A program made the translations under genes and the position numbers. Below, piece by piece: positions 35,105-46,339 of a stretch of DNA of 64,000 bases. The first letter of the stretch is position 1. Each line of letters begins with the position of its first letter. The stretch spans positions 52,724,093 through 52,788,092 of the forward strand of contig CM069437.1 of assembly GCA_035610365.1 (NCBI GenBank), given 5' to 3'. The DNA is from Aquatica leii. Taxonomy: Eukaryota; Arthropoda; Insecta; Coleoptera; Lampyridae. The notes beneath the pieces were generated by a model that saw nothing but the letters and a program-made list of their open reading frames with translations, was not told where the DNA came from and did no database searches.

Positions 35105-35445
35105 CTGTAAAAGATAAAATATCTTACAATACCAGAAGAGTGTACCAAGTCCCATGAGCCTGTGGTAAGTTATATATTGGTAAAACTGGTAGAACTATAG
35201 ATACTAAATTAAAAGAACACAAAAGACATATTTGTTTACTTTAGCTTACTAAGTCTACCATTGCCGAATGTGCATTTAACACTCTTCATAATATAAGCTT
35301 TAAGAAAACTAAAACAATTTCTAAAACAAAGAACAGGAAATCAAAAAAGATTAGAGAAGCAATTGAAATTATTAAATTTCCAAACAATGTCAACAGAGAG
35401 AGTGGTTACAAAGTATTTGACACCTGGTTACCTGTTATTTTCTAA
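35105..35445 (+). pseudogene. Penelope GIY-YIG endonuclease
   Basis: Reads VYQVP, CGKLYIGKTGRTIDTKLKEH (the GIY-YIG core, with YIG and the catalytic Arg region), STIAECAFNTLHNISF, and ends REAIEIIKFPNNVNRESGYK with VFDTWLPVI, the conserved Penelope C-terminus including the catalytic Glu. The frame has a stop and a shift early on, but from about 35,240 it is open to the natural end. The nuclease nicks the insertion site. Uncertainty is small because both ends of the domain match. Confidence 0.85.
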
Positions 35446-35652
35446 TCTTAATGTTTTTTCCAATTACGATTAAGCTACGTCTAGTTTTTATGGTGGTTTT
35501 TTTAAAATCTTTCTGTCTAAGCTTTTAAAAAACATGAAAACTAAAAAACCGCAGTATTACAGAAATAGCAGAAAATTTATCTACTGATTTTCCATTAAAA
35601 TTGAAAAACAGAAACTTTTTAGAATAAATGGTTATAAATAAAAACTGAAAGT

Positions 35653-35883
35653 ATGGTTTTAATGGATAAAGTTAGTTTAGACAAAAAATATAAAATTAAG
35701 TTGGTATTCATGCAAATTAAAAAATTTGAAGCCAAGGACAAAGTTACAAAAATTGTAGGACATGTGGTTTACAAAACTAGAAGCTTTTTTTGGTTTGCTA
35801 ATATTTCATTAAAAACATTTATCCGATATTATATTCTATTTGATAATGCGCCGTACTGTCAAGAACAATATTATCAGAAATAA
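35653..35883 (+). CDS. Hypothetical Lys-rich ORF
   Basis: A 76-residue frame, Lys- and Phe-rich (KKYKIKLVFMQIKKFEAKDK). It has no recognised motif and no intron signal. The composition is what AT-rich DNA gives by chance, but it is among the longer frames here. It may be nothing. Confidence 0.15.
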   Translation: MVLMDKVSLDKKYKIKLVFMQIKKFEAKDKVTKIVGHVVYKTRSFFWFANISLKTFIRYYILFDNAPYCQEQYYQK

Positions 35884-36219
35884 AATTAGATGCTCTCTCA
35901 ATAATACGGAAACTTTTAATATTTTTATTTTACTGTTGCGTCGTACAAATTTAAAAAAATAAACTAGTGGTTTTAATTTTATTTACTGATTAAGATGCTT
36001 CAGTAAATGATGATTTCAAAAAAGCTGTCCTAACATAGACTGCGCCGGCCTTTATTCATTTGACTAGATGTGCTATGATAATAGAAATATGACGAGATGA
36101 CGAATGTGTTTCTCAATATTCCACGTAATTTATGTGTGATAAAAGAAAGCATAAAAATGAAAACACCTAAAAAGGGAATGGAATGATAATTAGACTCTTC
36201 ACTGTACTTAACATAAGCA

Positions 36220-37000
36220 GGAAAATAATGACCAGAATAATTCTAGAAAAACTAGGAGACCCTATCAACATAAGGCTAAAAATTAACCAAGTTTCAGACC
36301 TAATAGAACCTGTAGTATGCATATAAACACTGTAAGAATCATATTAGAACAAACAGCTCAAGTAGAGGAAGATATTTTCATCACTTTTATAGACGTTTGA
36401 TTCAAAAGACAGTAAAATATGACATCCTAGATAAAAATATAACAATAATCAAACTATTTTATAACCATTTTTCAGTATATAGAACACGAAGAACCTTTTA
36501 CTCAAAGAATCGAAATATAAACAAAGAGTGAGACATTCTTTCTCCTCTCGTATTCATAATAATGATTGATTGGACAATGAGAAAAACTGAGAACAAAAAA
36601 CCAGACATAAGTTAGAATTTGGAGGATTTGAAATTTGCTGATGACGTTTGCCTGATGACAACAAACAAAAAACACATGCAGGAGAAAACGATCACACTAA
36701 ACGACAATGCTAAAAAATAAAACCAAATTATTAGAAAAAAGTAAAACTAAGAATACAGAAATACAAATGGAGGGAAATGTAATTGAAGTAGAATTCTGCT
36801 TCCTAGGAATCATAGTAAACACTGAAAGCGGCACAGAGAAAAACATAGAAAGGCGTATAGGGTTAATCACAAAACACCTTCAATGCACTACATTTGGAAC
36901 TCACATAACATAAGCAGAAAAACAAAACTATGTAAAAAGCACACTACCATATGCTGCAGAAACGCGGAAAGAAAGTAAAACGCAATACAATATATTTGAT
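36220..37000 (+). mobile_element. LINE reverse transcriptase fragment
   Basis: Broken frames on the plus strand give the RT of an endonuclease-reverse transcriptase LINE: HINTVRIILEQTAQVEEDIF and TFIDV (normally 'FIDFEKAFD'), then NLEDLKFADDVCLM with the catalytic box at about 36,633-36,645, and EVEFCFLGIIVNTESGTEKN followed by IERRIGL, where relatives read 'FCYLGSIVT--GG---DI--RI'. It ends with TLPYAAET near 36,960. The ends are undefined and the frame is heavily broken. The clade is not assigned. Confidence 0.75.
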
Positions 37001-37004
37001 TAGA

Positions 37005-38925
37005 TTGTATTTAATCATTTATTTTATGTAATAAACCAATTTTTGTATATTACAGATTTTGTTTTTAATTTTTTTTCCTCAAAAAAGTTCATTACGTCAA
37101 ATTGACACACGACTTGCAATAAGAGACTATAGAATTACACACAAAGGTTATTTAACTTTTAAGATGTACAAAAACCGCACCATTCCTACAAAAATATATC
37201 ACTAAAGGTAACAAATTAATTAAAACAAAAACGGAAGTTTTTCAAATGAAATTTGACGTAAGCATTTGTAAATTAAAATAATTATCGCGGAAGCGATAAT
37301 GCAATTAAACTCAACTAATGAAATTGCATAATTGTTTTGTAAGGCAAGAAAAATTATTAATTATTTATTTAGTAGCAAGAAATTGTTTGGAACATGAAAA
37401 GCTTGTCCTCAAACATACAAAACAGAGACTTTCATGCACCTAGAAAATTATGATTACGTCGTTTATATTGCATAGTAGTAATCGGTTATCTTTAAATCTT
37501 ATCACTATGAAGATATAAAGGTAGATTAAGCACAACTTTAGATTTGTGTTGATTGCCAAGCTTCGTTTGCTTCTGTATCCTTATAGAAACGTGTTCTTAA
37601 AGTTTTTATAATTCTAACACGACGAACGATTTAGCTTTACCTACTCAACGTGTATTAACGTGCTTTACAAAAATATTTTTGGCACAATCATTTCGAGCTA
37701 AAAATGAAAACTAATTAAAAGTGTTTTTTATACAGCACTGCACAGATGTTTTCTTTGTTTCGACAACTTATAAAAATAATACCACCATCTGGTTATTAAA
37801 TAGTTTAACACAACGTTTTAAACTATATTTAGAATTATGTGATGATGATGTTCTAGTCCATTAGATGTTCTCAAGGGCACTACTAATAGTTAAGTTATTG
37901 GGGATAAGTAATGCGCCCACTTATCCTACTTTGTTTGGAGTATTGACGCAAATATCAACTCTTATTCATTATTCAATGTCAGTATTATTATTTTGTATTT
38001 TATATTTTTTTGCATCCACAATTAGTAGAAGTGTTTCAAATCGACATGCGGAAGTACTTCTAAATCTCATTTACATACAATGCTATGTTACTAATAGTAA
38101 AGTTTAGTAAAAGCGATTAAATTAAGGATTGGTTTAAAACTCCAAACACTATTTTAATTAATTTCTGCATCTTTAATTCTAAATAATCTGGAAAATTACC
38201 GTGCTCAAAATAAACTTGAGTGGAAATAAAATTTAATTACAAACGAACTTATAGGTTTGCCAACATACTATGGAAAACTTTTGGCTCGTGTTTGTTAAGA
38301 TTTTTTTTTAAATTGTGGAGATTTTTTTAATTAATTTGAAATTACGTTGTGACATGTTGTTTCAGTTTTTGTTAAAGAATGTTGATGCAAGTTTTATAAA
38401 AATAAAATTTATTTTAATTTACATAATACTTACGCTTCGAATAATAATTTAAAGAAGTAGTTGTCTGAAGAAACATTTTTTACTAAAAGAATAAATAATG
38501 TATTAAATTTACTTTTCAATGTTATTTACTAAATTAGACAAAACAACTGGTTAAAATGATCTACATCCAAGATGCGAGAAGTACCTCAGCGATTACCAGA
38601 TTTTCCTATATGAAAATAAAAGAGTATGGATACTCGACAGTAAAAAACAACTAGTTTCAAGAAGGTCAGTAACTGTGTTACCCAAAATTTTCATATGATT
38701 TTATAATATATACCATCAAAGAAAGCAAGAACTTCAGACACAATTATTTCTATCAATCACAGTGTTAAGTATTAGAATTTTCTAATTATCCCTAATTGAA
38801 AATTCAAATAAAACAACAATAAGAAGTGTAGACAAGAAGAGATGATTTTTTTACAAAAACATACCTACAGATATAATCAGTACCTCTTATACCTCTAAGG
38901 TGTCGAGGTTATATTAATTTAATTA
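37005..38925. other. Gene-poor AT-rich stretch
   Basis: No gene was recognised. An 80-residue hydrophobic frame at 37,865-38,107 (+) would give one membrane-like segment (SMSVLLFCILYFFASTI) but has no supporting features. Short hairpins are present. Otherwise nothing. Confidence 0.35.
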
Positions 38926-38939
38926 CATATAAAATCTTA

Positions 38940-39405
38940 AGCTTTCGCGGTTGTTATGTTTATGATTATAAGCGACTTTCGGCTTAGACCGCGTCGTAAT
39001 AAAACACCCAGACTTAGGCTTGGTCCTAGTTTCTTCTTGAGAGCCAAAACAAGAAGTAGAACTTGGCCTTTACCGTATTGTCGTTTGTGAACCCAAACAA
39101 ACTGACGTTTCGCAAGACATTGCAGCTTGCATCTTCAGAGTGGTAAATGTCACTGAAAGAAAAAGTGTAAATGACGATATTTATACCAAAAGCGATTAGC
39201 GTGATTAACGCACCTTATCTTTCCGTTGCCGCTTGACTGACTTCGTTATTACTCGGAGTAAGTGTTTGTGTCTTTTCCAAGAAGGTTGATCTTTGTCTTA
39301 GAGAATATAATACTAGTAGCCAAGATTTGCTGAGTCTTAAACCGTCTTCTCGGTTCATATTACGTGGATGTTTTTCTATTTCCACAGCTTCGCGGATTAG
39401 TCTGC
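38940..39405 (-). mobile_element. Penelope-like element 3' end
   Basis: On the minus strand it begins inside the GIY-YIG endonuclease C-terminus ([20 protein letters not shown] then [12 protein letters not shown], 39,405-39,300) and runs into a non-coding tail with a hammerhead-like motif. The tail matches the plus-strand tail at about 47,445-47,550. It begins where a LINE RT sequence stops (about 39,410-39,440), so this 5'-truncated copy is joined to, or inserted in, that LINE. Confidence 0.75.
39101..39141 (-). ncRNA. Hammerhead-ribozyme-like motif in Penelope tail (2)
   Basis: On the minus strand: ACT, CTGAAGA, T, GCAAG, loop, CTTGC, GAAACGTC, AGT. The core strands CUGANGA and GAAA are intact. 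GCAAG/CTTGC gives a 5-bp stem II, ACT/AGT a 3-bp stem I, and AC/GT a minimal stem III before the C of the GUC triplet. This is the compact form described for Penelope-like retroelements. The extra T before stem II is the one irregularity. It is a better match than the copy at 34,816. Confidence 0.55.
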
Positions 39406-39439
39406 GAAAGCAGAAAGAGTTTTAGCCAACACTTTAGTT

Positions 39440-40805
39440 TGGTCAAAGTTTGAATTCCAAATTTCTAAATTGTGTTCCAAGCTTTCTTTAGTTTTTGCCA
39501 TGAGTACAATGTCGTCTGCAAATATGCATATCTTCGTATTAACTGGTTTTATATTATGCCAGCCAGCATAGTATTTTTTAAATTTTACTTTAAATTCTTT
39601 GATTATTTTATCTATTGCATTTATAAATAGGACTGGGCTTAAACTTCTCTCTTGTCTTACTCCTTCTGATGTAATAAACATTTAGGACGTTCTGTCATTG
39701 GTATTTGATTTGCGGTGTTTAAGTATACTGATGTATTTTTGGCTGTGGTTTTTCCTGTTATAACTTGTGTAAATATATGGTCTTGTATACTATGGTACTT
39801 CTTAAATCCAATCTGTTCGTCTTGTAGTTTATGTTTTGTTTCCCCTCTAAGCCTGTTCTCTAATATTCTTTCATATGCCCTGGTCATCACACAGTGTTTG
39901 GTTAAATTTGATTTTTTCATTGTATCTTAGTATTTACATTTCCTTAAAAATATCGTTTTGTAAGCATTACTTGTTAAGCTGCAGTGATGAATATAGCATT
40001 TTTATATACAGTCCATTACAATTATTTATTTGAACACCAGCCCAAACACATAGCAATGAGATTCTTCTATAATTTCTACATTTTTCGATATTTCCTTTCT
40101 TATGTATGAGTAGGATTATTGCGTTGTGCCATTCTTGTGGTACTTTTTTTCTTCTCCATATAAAATTAATTGATTTTAACAGATATTGCTGTGCGTTTTT
40201 TCTCAGATATTTTATCATTTCGGGTGGAATTTCATCACAACGTGGTGGTTTTCTATTTTAACTTTATTTAACTTTATTGGTTGTTTTAATTCCTCCTCTT
40301 TTATTAGGTAAGGGTTATCTGTTTCCTTTTTGTTTTTTTCTTGGGTCATCGCTTGCGTTACTTTTTTATCTTTTCCGTTACTGTTCAAAAGTGTTTTCAA
40401 ATATTCTTTCCATCTTTTTATTATCAATTATCATTAGACTCATTAGTAATTAGACGTCATTTTTTGCTGTTTATACTTCTTGCAGCAGTTTTTTTTATTA
40501 ATTTTTAATTTTTTTAATATTCTGTAAAATAGTTTGGTGTTTTCTTTGCTGTTTGTTTTCATTCTGTCGCAGAATTTTTCCCCACTTTCTTTTTTGGCTA
40601 TTGCAACTATTTTCTTAGTTTTGTAAAGTTGTAGTTTGTATTGTGCATACGTTTTTTGCGTTTCCTCTCCACGGTGTTTTTTTCCTAACTTCTTCTCTAT
40701 CATTTCACCATTCAGTTTTGTGTTTATTTTTATTTCTCTTAATACCACAGGTTTCTTTGGCAGCATTTGTAAATATATTTTTGAATATCTTCTAGTTTCT
40801 TTCAA
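39440..40805 (-). pseudogene. LINE linker and reverse transcriptase
   Basis: The linker (40,805-40,443) is a 120-residue Lys-rich frame typical of the region between endonuclease and RT. The RT then reads KKVPQEWHNAIILLIHKKG (entry motif), CRNYRRISLL, MTRAYERILENRLR, DEQIGFKKYHSIQDHIFTQV, GVRQERSLSPVLF (normally 'GVRQGCSLSP') and IFADDIVLMAK with the FADD box at about 39,510. Individual frames are fairly long, so decay is moderate. The reading stops being LINE-like just past 39,440. Confidence 0.85.
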
Positions 40806-41089
40806 TATGCTTTGTTATTTATTTGTTTACTTCTATTTTTTTCTATAGTCTGTTTATATACATTTCTTTGGTCCTGCTGTTTCTGAGTTTATGTGTGCTT
40901 GGTCTTTTACTACTGTTACTATAGTTTTTTTTTATTCTTCTTTATTTATTTTATCAACGAAAATTGTTTCTAATAGGTTGTTATCACTTTCTATTACAGT
41001 TTCTTTTCACTCTTGTATCTCTAATTCTTTTCTTTTCCGTTTTGGTCACAATTGTGTAGAATTATAGATTGTTCATTTCTGCATCTAAC

Positions 41090-41660
41090 TTCTCTGGTAA
41101 TTTTGTGTGTTTGTTTGTGTTGGAAAATGTTGTGTGTGATGATTAAGTTGTTATATAAGCAGAATTTTAATACTAACTTCCCATTTCTGTTTATCATTTC
41201 TTCTTCATGACGTAGGATCTTTTAATTTTCTGTTTTATTTCCCACTCCGCTATTTATATCTTCTATTATAATCATAATCTCTTTATTTTATTCCAAAACT
41301 TTTTGAGTTTTTTTCCAGAACCTTGTTATTTTTTTTAATTGTTTTTTTTGTCTGGTCCACAGCATATTATTATTAGTATATGTTTTTTTTAATTTTTTAC
41401 TTTTTCTACGCTCATTATTCTGTTGTTGTAGTATTTGCACATGCCACTGCAGCTTGTACTCTTACCGATTCATTTACCCTACTGTGAATAATTAAATTTC
41501 CATTACGCGTGTTTGTTGTCCCTTGCCTTTTCTTTTTTGTCTCTGTTATTGCTAATATCTCTATGTTAGTTTTCTCTAATTCTTCTGTTAGTTCTCTCTT
41601 TCCTGTTTAATCCCCTTATATTCCATGTTCCGAGTTTCCATGTCATTGCTTTGTTTTCGT
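41090..41660 (-). pseudogene. LINE endonuclease domain
   Basis: Starts with MTWKLGTWNIRGLNRKEREL at about 41,645, then NIEILAITETKKK with the catalytic Glu (ETK), and, after several breaks, INRNGKLVLKFCLYNNLIIT, where relatives have 'NNNGQRLLDFCVENSLIITNT'. The middle, including the GDFN motif, is decayed to IIIEDINS. It would nick genomic DNA. The coding is broken in many places. Confidence 0.75.
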
Positions 41661-42639
41661 CGTCAAATTTTTGTTTAGTTGCATTTTGATTATTGCTATG
41701 TACACTTTGTTCGTTATATTTGAATCTGTTTGGTTTAGTTCTTACTAGTTTTGTTCGAGCGGTTTTAGTAATTCTTTTCAGTTGTTGTTGCAGAGTTTTT
41801 CCTTCGGCGGATCCTGTCTCGATTGTGCGTTTATAGATTCTTTTTAGGTTTCTTTCCCTTTCTATACATTCTCATTTTTTCTTCTGCATAACACACATTA
41901 CTATTTATTATTAATTTTTTATATTCCAAACTAACTTTTTGTTTCTGATTCCTTGCGGTTTTTAAATGTGTTATTAATAATTTTTGTTCGTTTAATACCT
42001 TTTCCGTGTAGTCTTGTTCATTCGATATTTTGTATCCTTTTAATTTTTTAGCATTTTTTTAAATTTCATTTTTATGTCTTTCGTTATTTTCTGTTTAGAT
42101 GTTACTAAATTACTTCTCCGTATGACCGCTTGCTTATCCTTTGAGTGTGACCCTAGCTTGTTTATTTGTTTATCGCTTATCTATTAGTGGCATGCAATTT
42201 TCCTTCTTATTTGAAACTTCAATTATTAATATTTTTGTACTTGTCTCAACTTCTAATCCATCCACTACTATTTGTTCAATCTCTCCTCTGCAGCATCCGC
42301 CTCTCTGCTTCTTTGTCACAAATTCTTAGTGTTTTAGATAACTCGATACTGCCCGCAATTGGCTTAAATATTAAAGCTTTTACAAAAACAATACTAAAAA
42401 GTTAAACAAAAGGAGCAAATTTAGTTTAAGAAATATCAAAAACAAAAGTCAAGATAGTGTTATTGAAAATATAAATCTTGATATGAAACTAAATTATGAC
42501 GACAAAATGTTTTCAAAGTTATCAATCAAAAATCACTTAATAAACAAAATGCAAAACACAGTTTTTACTAAGCTCAATTTAAATGCCAAAAATAAACAAT
42601 CAGAAAAGAAAATAATGACACTGCATATTTTTGAAACTT

Positions 42640-43145
42640 TTCCTAAATTTTAAATTCAATTAATAACAATGTATAACAGCTGCCGTAATTAACTTATTTT
42701 TAGTGATGTTTTTCTTGCAATCTACTAAGGGTTCTCTTTGATCTTTTTATTTTTTCCGACAATTGATGAAAATCTACAGCGCAACTATGACCAACGTAAT
42801 TTTGAAAACTGTATCTATGTTTATTAATATTAAAACTAAATATATAGTTATTGAAGCTACTAATTTTAATTGGAAATAAACTTTTTATTTGCATTAATTG
42901 CAAATTTGGTTGTGCATTTGTACAGTATCACTAATGTCATAGGATGGCTTGTAATGTAGAATTTTTTCTGCAAACTTTAACTTGTTTTCAAGCGATTTTT
43001 TTATGTAACTTTTGCCTACAGCCGAATTCATCGAGTTCGCGTGTCTTTTCAGGCCTAAGACGTCTACATCTTTATTGACCAAAGATGTGGTGCAAGTACT
43101 AGAAAATAAATAACTCATATAGCTGACTGAATTTTGCAATTTTAA
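42640..43145 (-). CDS. Two hypothetical frames, possibly one broken gene
   Basis: Frames at 42,894-43,139 (81 residues) and 42,700-42,903 (67 residues) overlap by 10 bp on the same strand. The first has KSYIKKSLENKLKFAEKILH, the second ends FHQLSEKIKRSKRTLSRLQE; both are charged and helix-prone, unlike typical chance frames here. I do not recognise a family, and no splice sites were convincing. It could be an old element ORF or host pseudogene. Confidence 0.25.
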
Positions 43146-45040
43146 ATATTTTGCAATCGTTAATGGCTACCTTCCAACTATGCCTTTTCAGTTGTTTATT
43201 TTCCATTGCGGTAATTTATAAACAAAGACTCAGAATGTACATTGCTTAGCCTAATCTTAAAGTATTTCTAGAAAATAGATCTTTTTATAATGTGAATGTT
43301 CTTCGAATATTTGTTTTTATGTCAGGTATTTTTATATTCAGAACGGCTCTATAATTTTTCATATCTTTAATGGTCAATTTATATAACTTTTCTTTTCTAC
43401 ATGCTCCCGCTACTCCAAGTGTCATTGATACCTAAAAATCTCTATAAATACATTTTAACAGTAATTGAAATCTTATATTTATTTAAATATGCAGTTTTCT
43501 TATACAAAATTAGCCGACTCAACTATTTAATTAATGCCACTAATGTTTTTTGACTTTGACTTAGCAGAGATCAATGTAGAGCACCCAATATCTTAAGCTG
43601 CTTCTAACTGAACAATGTTCTTCATTTCAGTTTCTTTCAAACATTATGTATTTGACCGGTACTGTCTTAATAGTTTATATTAATTAATCTTATTAACCAA
43701 AAATTTTAAATTATTTATTTGTTTAGAAACTATATATCTTTCCACTAAAAATAAGAACAAGTTCATTTTTTAGAGTTTAACTAAAATGACATATAGCAAA
43801 TGCTAGTTACAAATCTAGTTCTGCCTTGAACAACAGATTTTGATGATAAGGGTAAGTAAATATAAAGTTATTTTGAGATCATTAAGTGTTAACGTAATAT
43901 TAGTTTCTGTTCTAATATATACATATAACCCTCGTTTCATAACTTGAGACTTAGGTTACATTAAATTTTTTTTAAAGTTTGAAATGAACTTGATGGTTTC
44001 TATACAAATATTTGAATTTTTTAATATAAAACATTTAGTAAACATATAAGTACGAGTAATGTATTTTTTTGTAGAATTCCAGGTAAGTGACTAAAATAAA
44101 CTGATTGCATCTTTAAGAGTTCTCCTTTATTTAATACAAAATTTCATTATTTGTTTCATCACTGCTAACTTTAAGAGTTGTTAAAACAGACTAATTTTTT
44201 TGTGCTTGTTTATACGAGTTTTTACGTTTATCGCAGTTTTTGCAATATATGTACGACTATAATAGCAAAAAATACTATAAACATCTGCAGATTAAAAAAA
44301 AATATCTTATGCAAGATTTAATAATTGACCTAATTTAGAACAAATGGAAAATCGAATTAATAATGATGTGTTAGACGATTTTTAGTACTTTTAATGTAAG
44401 ATAAATTAGCGACAAACTTAGTACATTACATAGTAAAATGCTTTTTCTTATGTTATTTGCGTCTAAAATATTAGTTCAATTTTAAATTAAATCATTTGAA
44501 CGTTTACTTGTATGTTAGGTTGATAATGTATGTTTAAGTTTTTAATAAACTAAAAACTTTGCTTCCTGTTCTATTGTAAAATCATTACTCTGATTAATAA
44601 AATTAAAATGGCACTATGTTGCCAAATTATAAAACGGTCGTCAATGAATTAAATCTTTTATAAATACATTAAAAAAGTATTAGTAACAGCAAAAACTTAT
44701 AGCAGCTCTTAATTCAACTCATTCCAGCTTAAAAAAATTTCTGTTGCAAGATTGCAACCAATCATACACTAAGATAGAAGACCCCAAAACGTCGTATTTA
44801 TTCAAGGTGTACTATAAAATTTGTTATTATGGCACTAATGTAATCAAGACTCGGCCACATTAGAAAATAAACATACCGGTTTTGGAAACGTTTTCTGCAG
44901 AGTCTCCGTCAGTAGTCGCGGAGCTCTCACCCGTGTTGTGCTTCAGCTCAACATTTGCAATGGTTTATGGTAAAGTATGCGATGCTTTAATCAATATATC
45001 GTCTACGCAATGTAACTTCAAAATATTTTAATTGTATCGA
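43146..45040. other. Gene-poor stretch, possible Penelope-tail relic near its end
   Basis: Mostly featureless AT-rich sequence. At about 44,880-44,940 a GC-richer block, on the minus strand CTACTGACGGAGACTCTGCA then GAAAACGTTTCC, resembles the CTGA...GAAACG tail motif of Penelope elements but with irregular core bases. I treat it as a weak relic only. Confidence 0.3.
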
Positions 45041-45044
45041 CACA

Positions 45045-45398
45045 ATGGTAAATAGAAAAATAACAATCAAGAATTTGCAATTTAAAATAGCGGTACTACA
45101 TGACTGGATAATATTCTTTAAGTGTCCTCTATACTTATCATGCATATTTCTAATTAAAAACCGGCAAGCTCAAAATGAAATAATAGTTGGAAAAACAAAA
45201 AAAGTATTCAAAAACTATTCAGGGAAAATTTTAACTATAACCTTTGATTCTATAGCCATTGATAGAATATATAAATTTGGTATAACGCTAACTTTAAGAA
45301 ATACTTTTGTTTATGTAATACCTATATATAGTGTTTTTTATATTTTTATATTGAGAATGTCTTTATTTGTTTCATTAATAAAAGAAAACAATTTGTAA
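45045..45398 (+). CDS. Hypothetical hydrophobic ORF
   Basis: A 117-residue frame, the longest one outside recognised elements. It has two hydrophobic stretches, WIIFFKCPLYLSCIFLI (about residues 21-37) and a longer one near residues 89-110 (YVIPIYSVFYIFILRMSLFV), separated by a Lys-rich polar segment. It might be an exon of a membrane protein such as a chemoreceptor, but no signature was found and AT-rich DNA favours such residues by chance. There is no clear promoter or splice site. Confidence 0.2.
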   Translation: MVNRKITIKNLQFKIAVLHDWIIFFKCPLYLSCIFLIKNRQAQNEIIVGKTKKVFKNYSGKILTITFDSIAIDRIYKFGITLTLRNTFVYVIPIYSVFYIFILRMSLFVSLIKENNL

Positions 45399-45606
45399 AA
45401 AATATTTTAATATTTTAGAATACTTTTTAAGACGCTCAAGAATTGATACTGTGTGTTGGTGTTTTCTGTCGCAGTGCGAGCAGATAGAAAGAATTCTAAT
45501 TTTTAAAAAACTTGCGCAAATTAATATTTTTAAGAAAATTTAGATTTTGCATAACTGAGTATCAAACTTTGTGGAACAAGGAAATTATGAGAACAACGTA
45601 AAAAGC

Positions 45607-45700
45607 AGTGCCGGTCTGAACAGGTCGGCTGGTCGGTGATTGCCGACGACCCGGAACCTGAAAGCTTCTGAAGGAACTAAGCCTCTTCCGTAAAAAAATG
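45607..45700. other. GC-rich island of unknown origin
   Basis: About 90 bp at over 50% GC in very AT-rich surroundings. On the plus strand one frame reads CRSEQVGWSVIADDPEPESF then stop, after a stop about 10 codons upstream. It contains GGTCGGCTGGTCGGTGATTG with a partial internal repeat. It could be a small exon, a SINE fragment or an element end. I cannot decide. Confidence 0.3.
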
Positions 45701-45913
45701 TTAAAATTCACTCAGTGCTCATAAATATTTAACACATAAAGCGCGTGTCTCTACAAAGTAAACATATATAGATAAATCATCTTAGAATGCTGTTGAATTT
45801 AAGACTCGGTGTTGACTTCCAGATAAGTTTATTTAGAAAGAAGAAGAACCGATCGTTGCGTTGTTAGTAAGCGCAGACGTATTTGTATTTGTACTTTTCA
45901 TTTGCTGTAGTGA

Positions 45914-46180
45914 TTAGTAACTACACTGTTTATAGTTCTCTGCAAATAGCTTATAGTGATAATGACATATAGGAAAGTCACAATAACCCAAACAATCATA
46001 AATGATCAATGACTTTAAATAAACGTAATTGTTATTCTCTGAGAGTAACGTCGCTAAATTTCTGATAGGTTGTTGACCAAATTTCAGTTTTTTTACAGTA
46101 CCAAAAACTGCACGCCAATTTGTGTTACCATCGTTTTTTAATATTTGTATTTTTCTTGAATCCCATTTGTATAACTCCAT
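45914..46180 (-). CDS. Hypothetical ORF or exon preceded by acceptor-like site
   Basis: An 88-residue frame, MELYKWDSRKIQILKNDGNT followed by NWRAVFGTVKKLKFGQQP, ending in a Cys/His/Tyr-rich tail (YCDFPICHYHYKLFAENYKQ). On the minus strand it is preceded by TTTTATTTTTTAG, a good 3' splice acceptor, so it may be a last exon that includes the frame's stop. Its composition is protein-like. I do not recognise a family; an element-encoded protein is possible. Confidence 0.35.
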   Translation of the reverse strand: MELYKWDSRKIQILKNDGNTNWRAVFGTVKKLKFGQQPIRNLATLLSENNNYVYLKSLIIYDCLGYCDFPICHYHYKLFAENYKQCSY

Positions 46181-46339
46181 CCAACTAAAAAATAAAACGT
46201 AAATCTATGAATTAAGTTTTAACAAATTACCAAAACAAACTAAAAACTTATGATACATACTGAAAATAATTACAAAGAAAGTACTAGTACAAGAAATTTT
46301 GTAGATTCCAGCATGTTTTAAAGTCTCTTATTTGTTTTT

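Larger units (their letters stand above)
34060..35445 (+). mobile_element. Penelope-like element with RT and GIY-YIG endonuclease
   Basis: A plus-strand Penelope-like retroelement. The RT part is at 34,060-34,678 and the endonuclease at about 35,105-35,445. Between them sits an inverted tail from a second Penelope copy (about 34,735-35,075). The 5' part of the RT is absent. The copy is broken by several changes. Penelope elements typically show such truncated and inverted arrangements. Confidence 0.8.
39410..42110 (-). mobile_element. Apurinic-endonuclease LINE, minus strand, decayed
   Basis: The element holds an endonuclease (about 41,660-41,090) and an RT (about 40,430-39,440), joined by a Lys-rich linker (40,805-40,443). 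The 3' end is lost at the junction with a Penelope fragment. Wording such as MTWKLGTWNIRGL is that of a LINE family common in beetles and other insects, whose proteins are often annotated as craniofacial development protein 2-like. Clade assignment needs a tree. Confidence 0.8.

Noticed and set aside
40636-40848. Hydrophobic plus-strand ORFs at 39.7-42.4 kb that look like membrane proteins
   Set aside because: They are opposite-strand shadows of the minus-strand LINE.
45045-45398. Chemoreceptor exon
   Set aside because: Hydrophobic stretches fit only loosely, no receptor signature was seen, and AT-rich DNA readily gives such residues; listed as hypothetical only.
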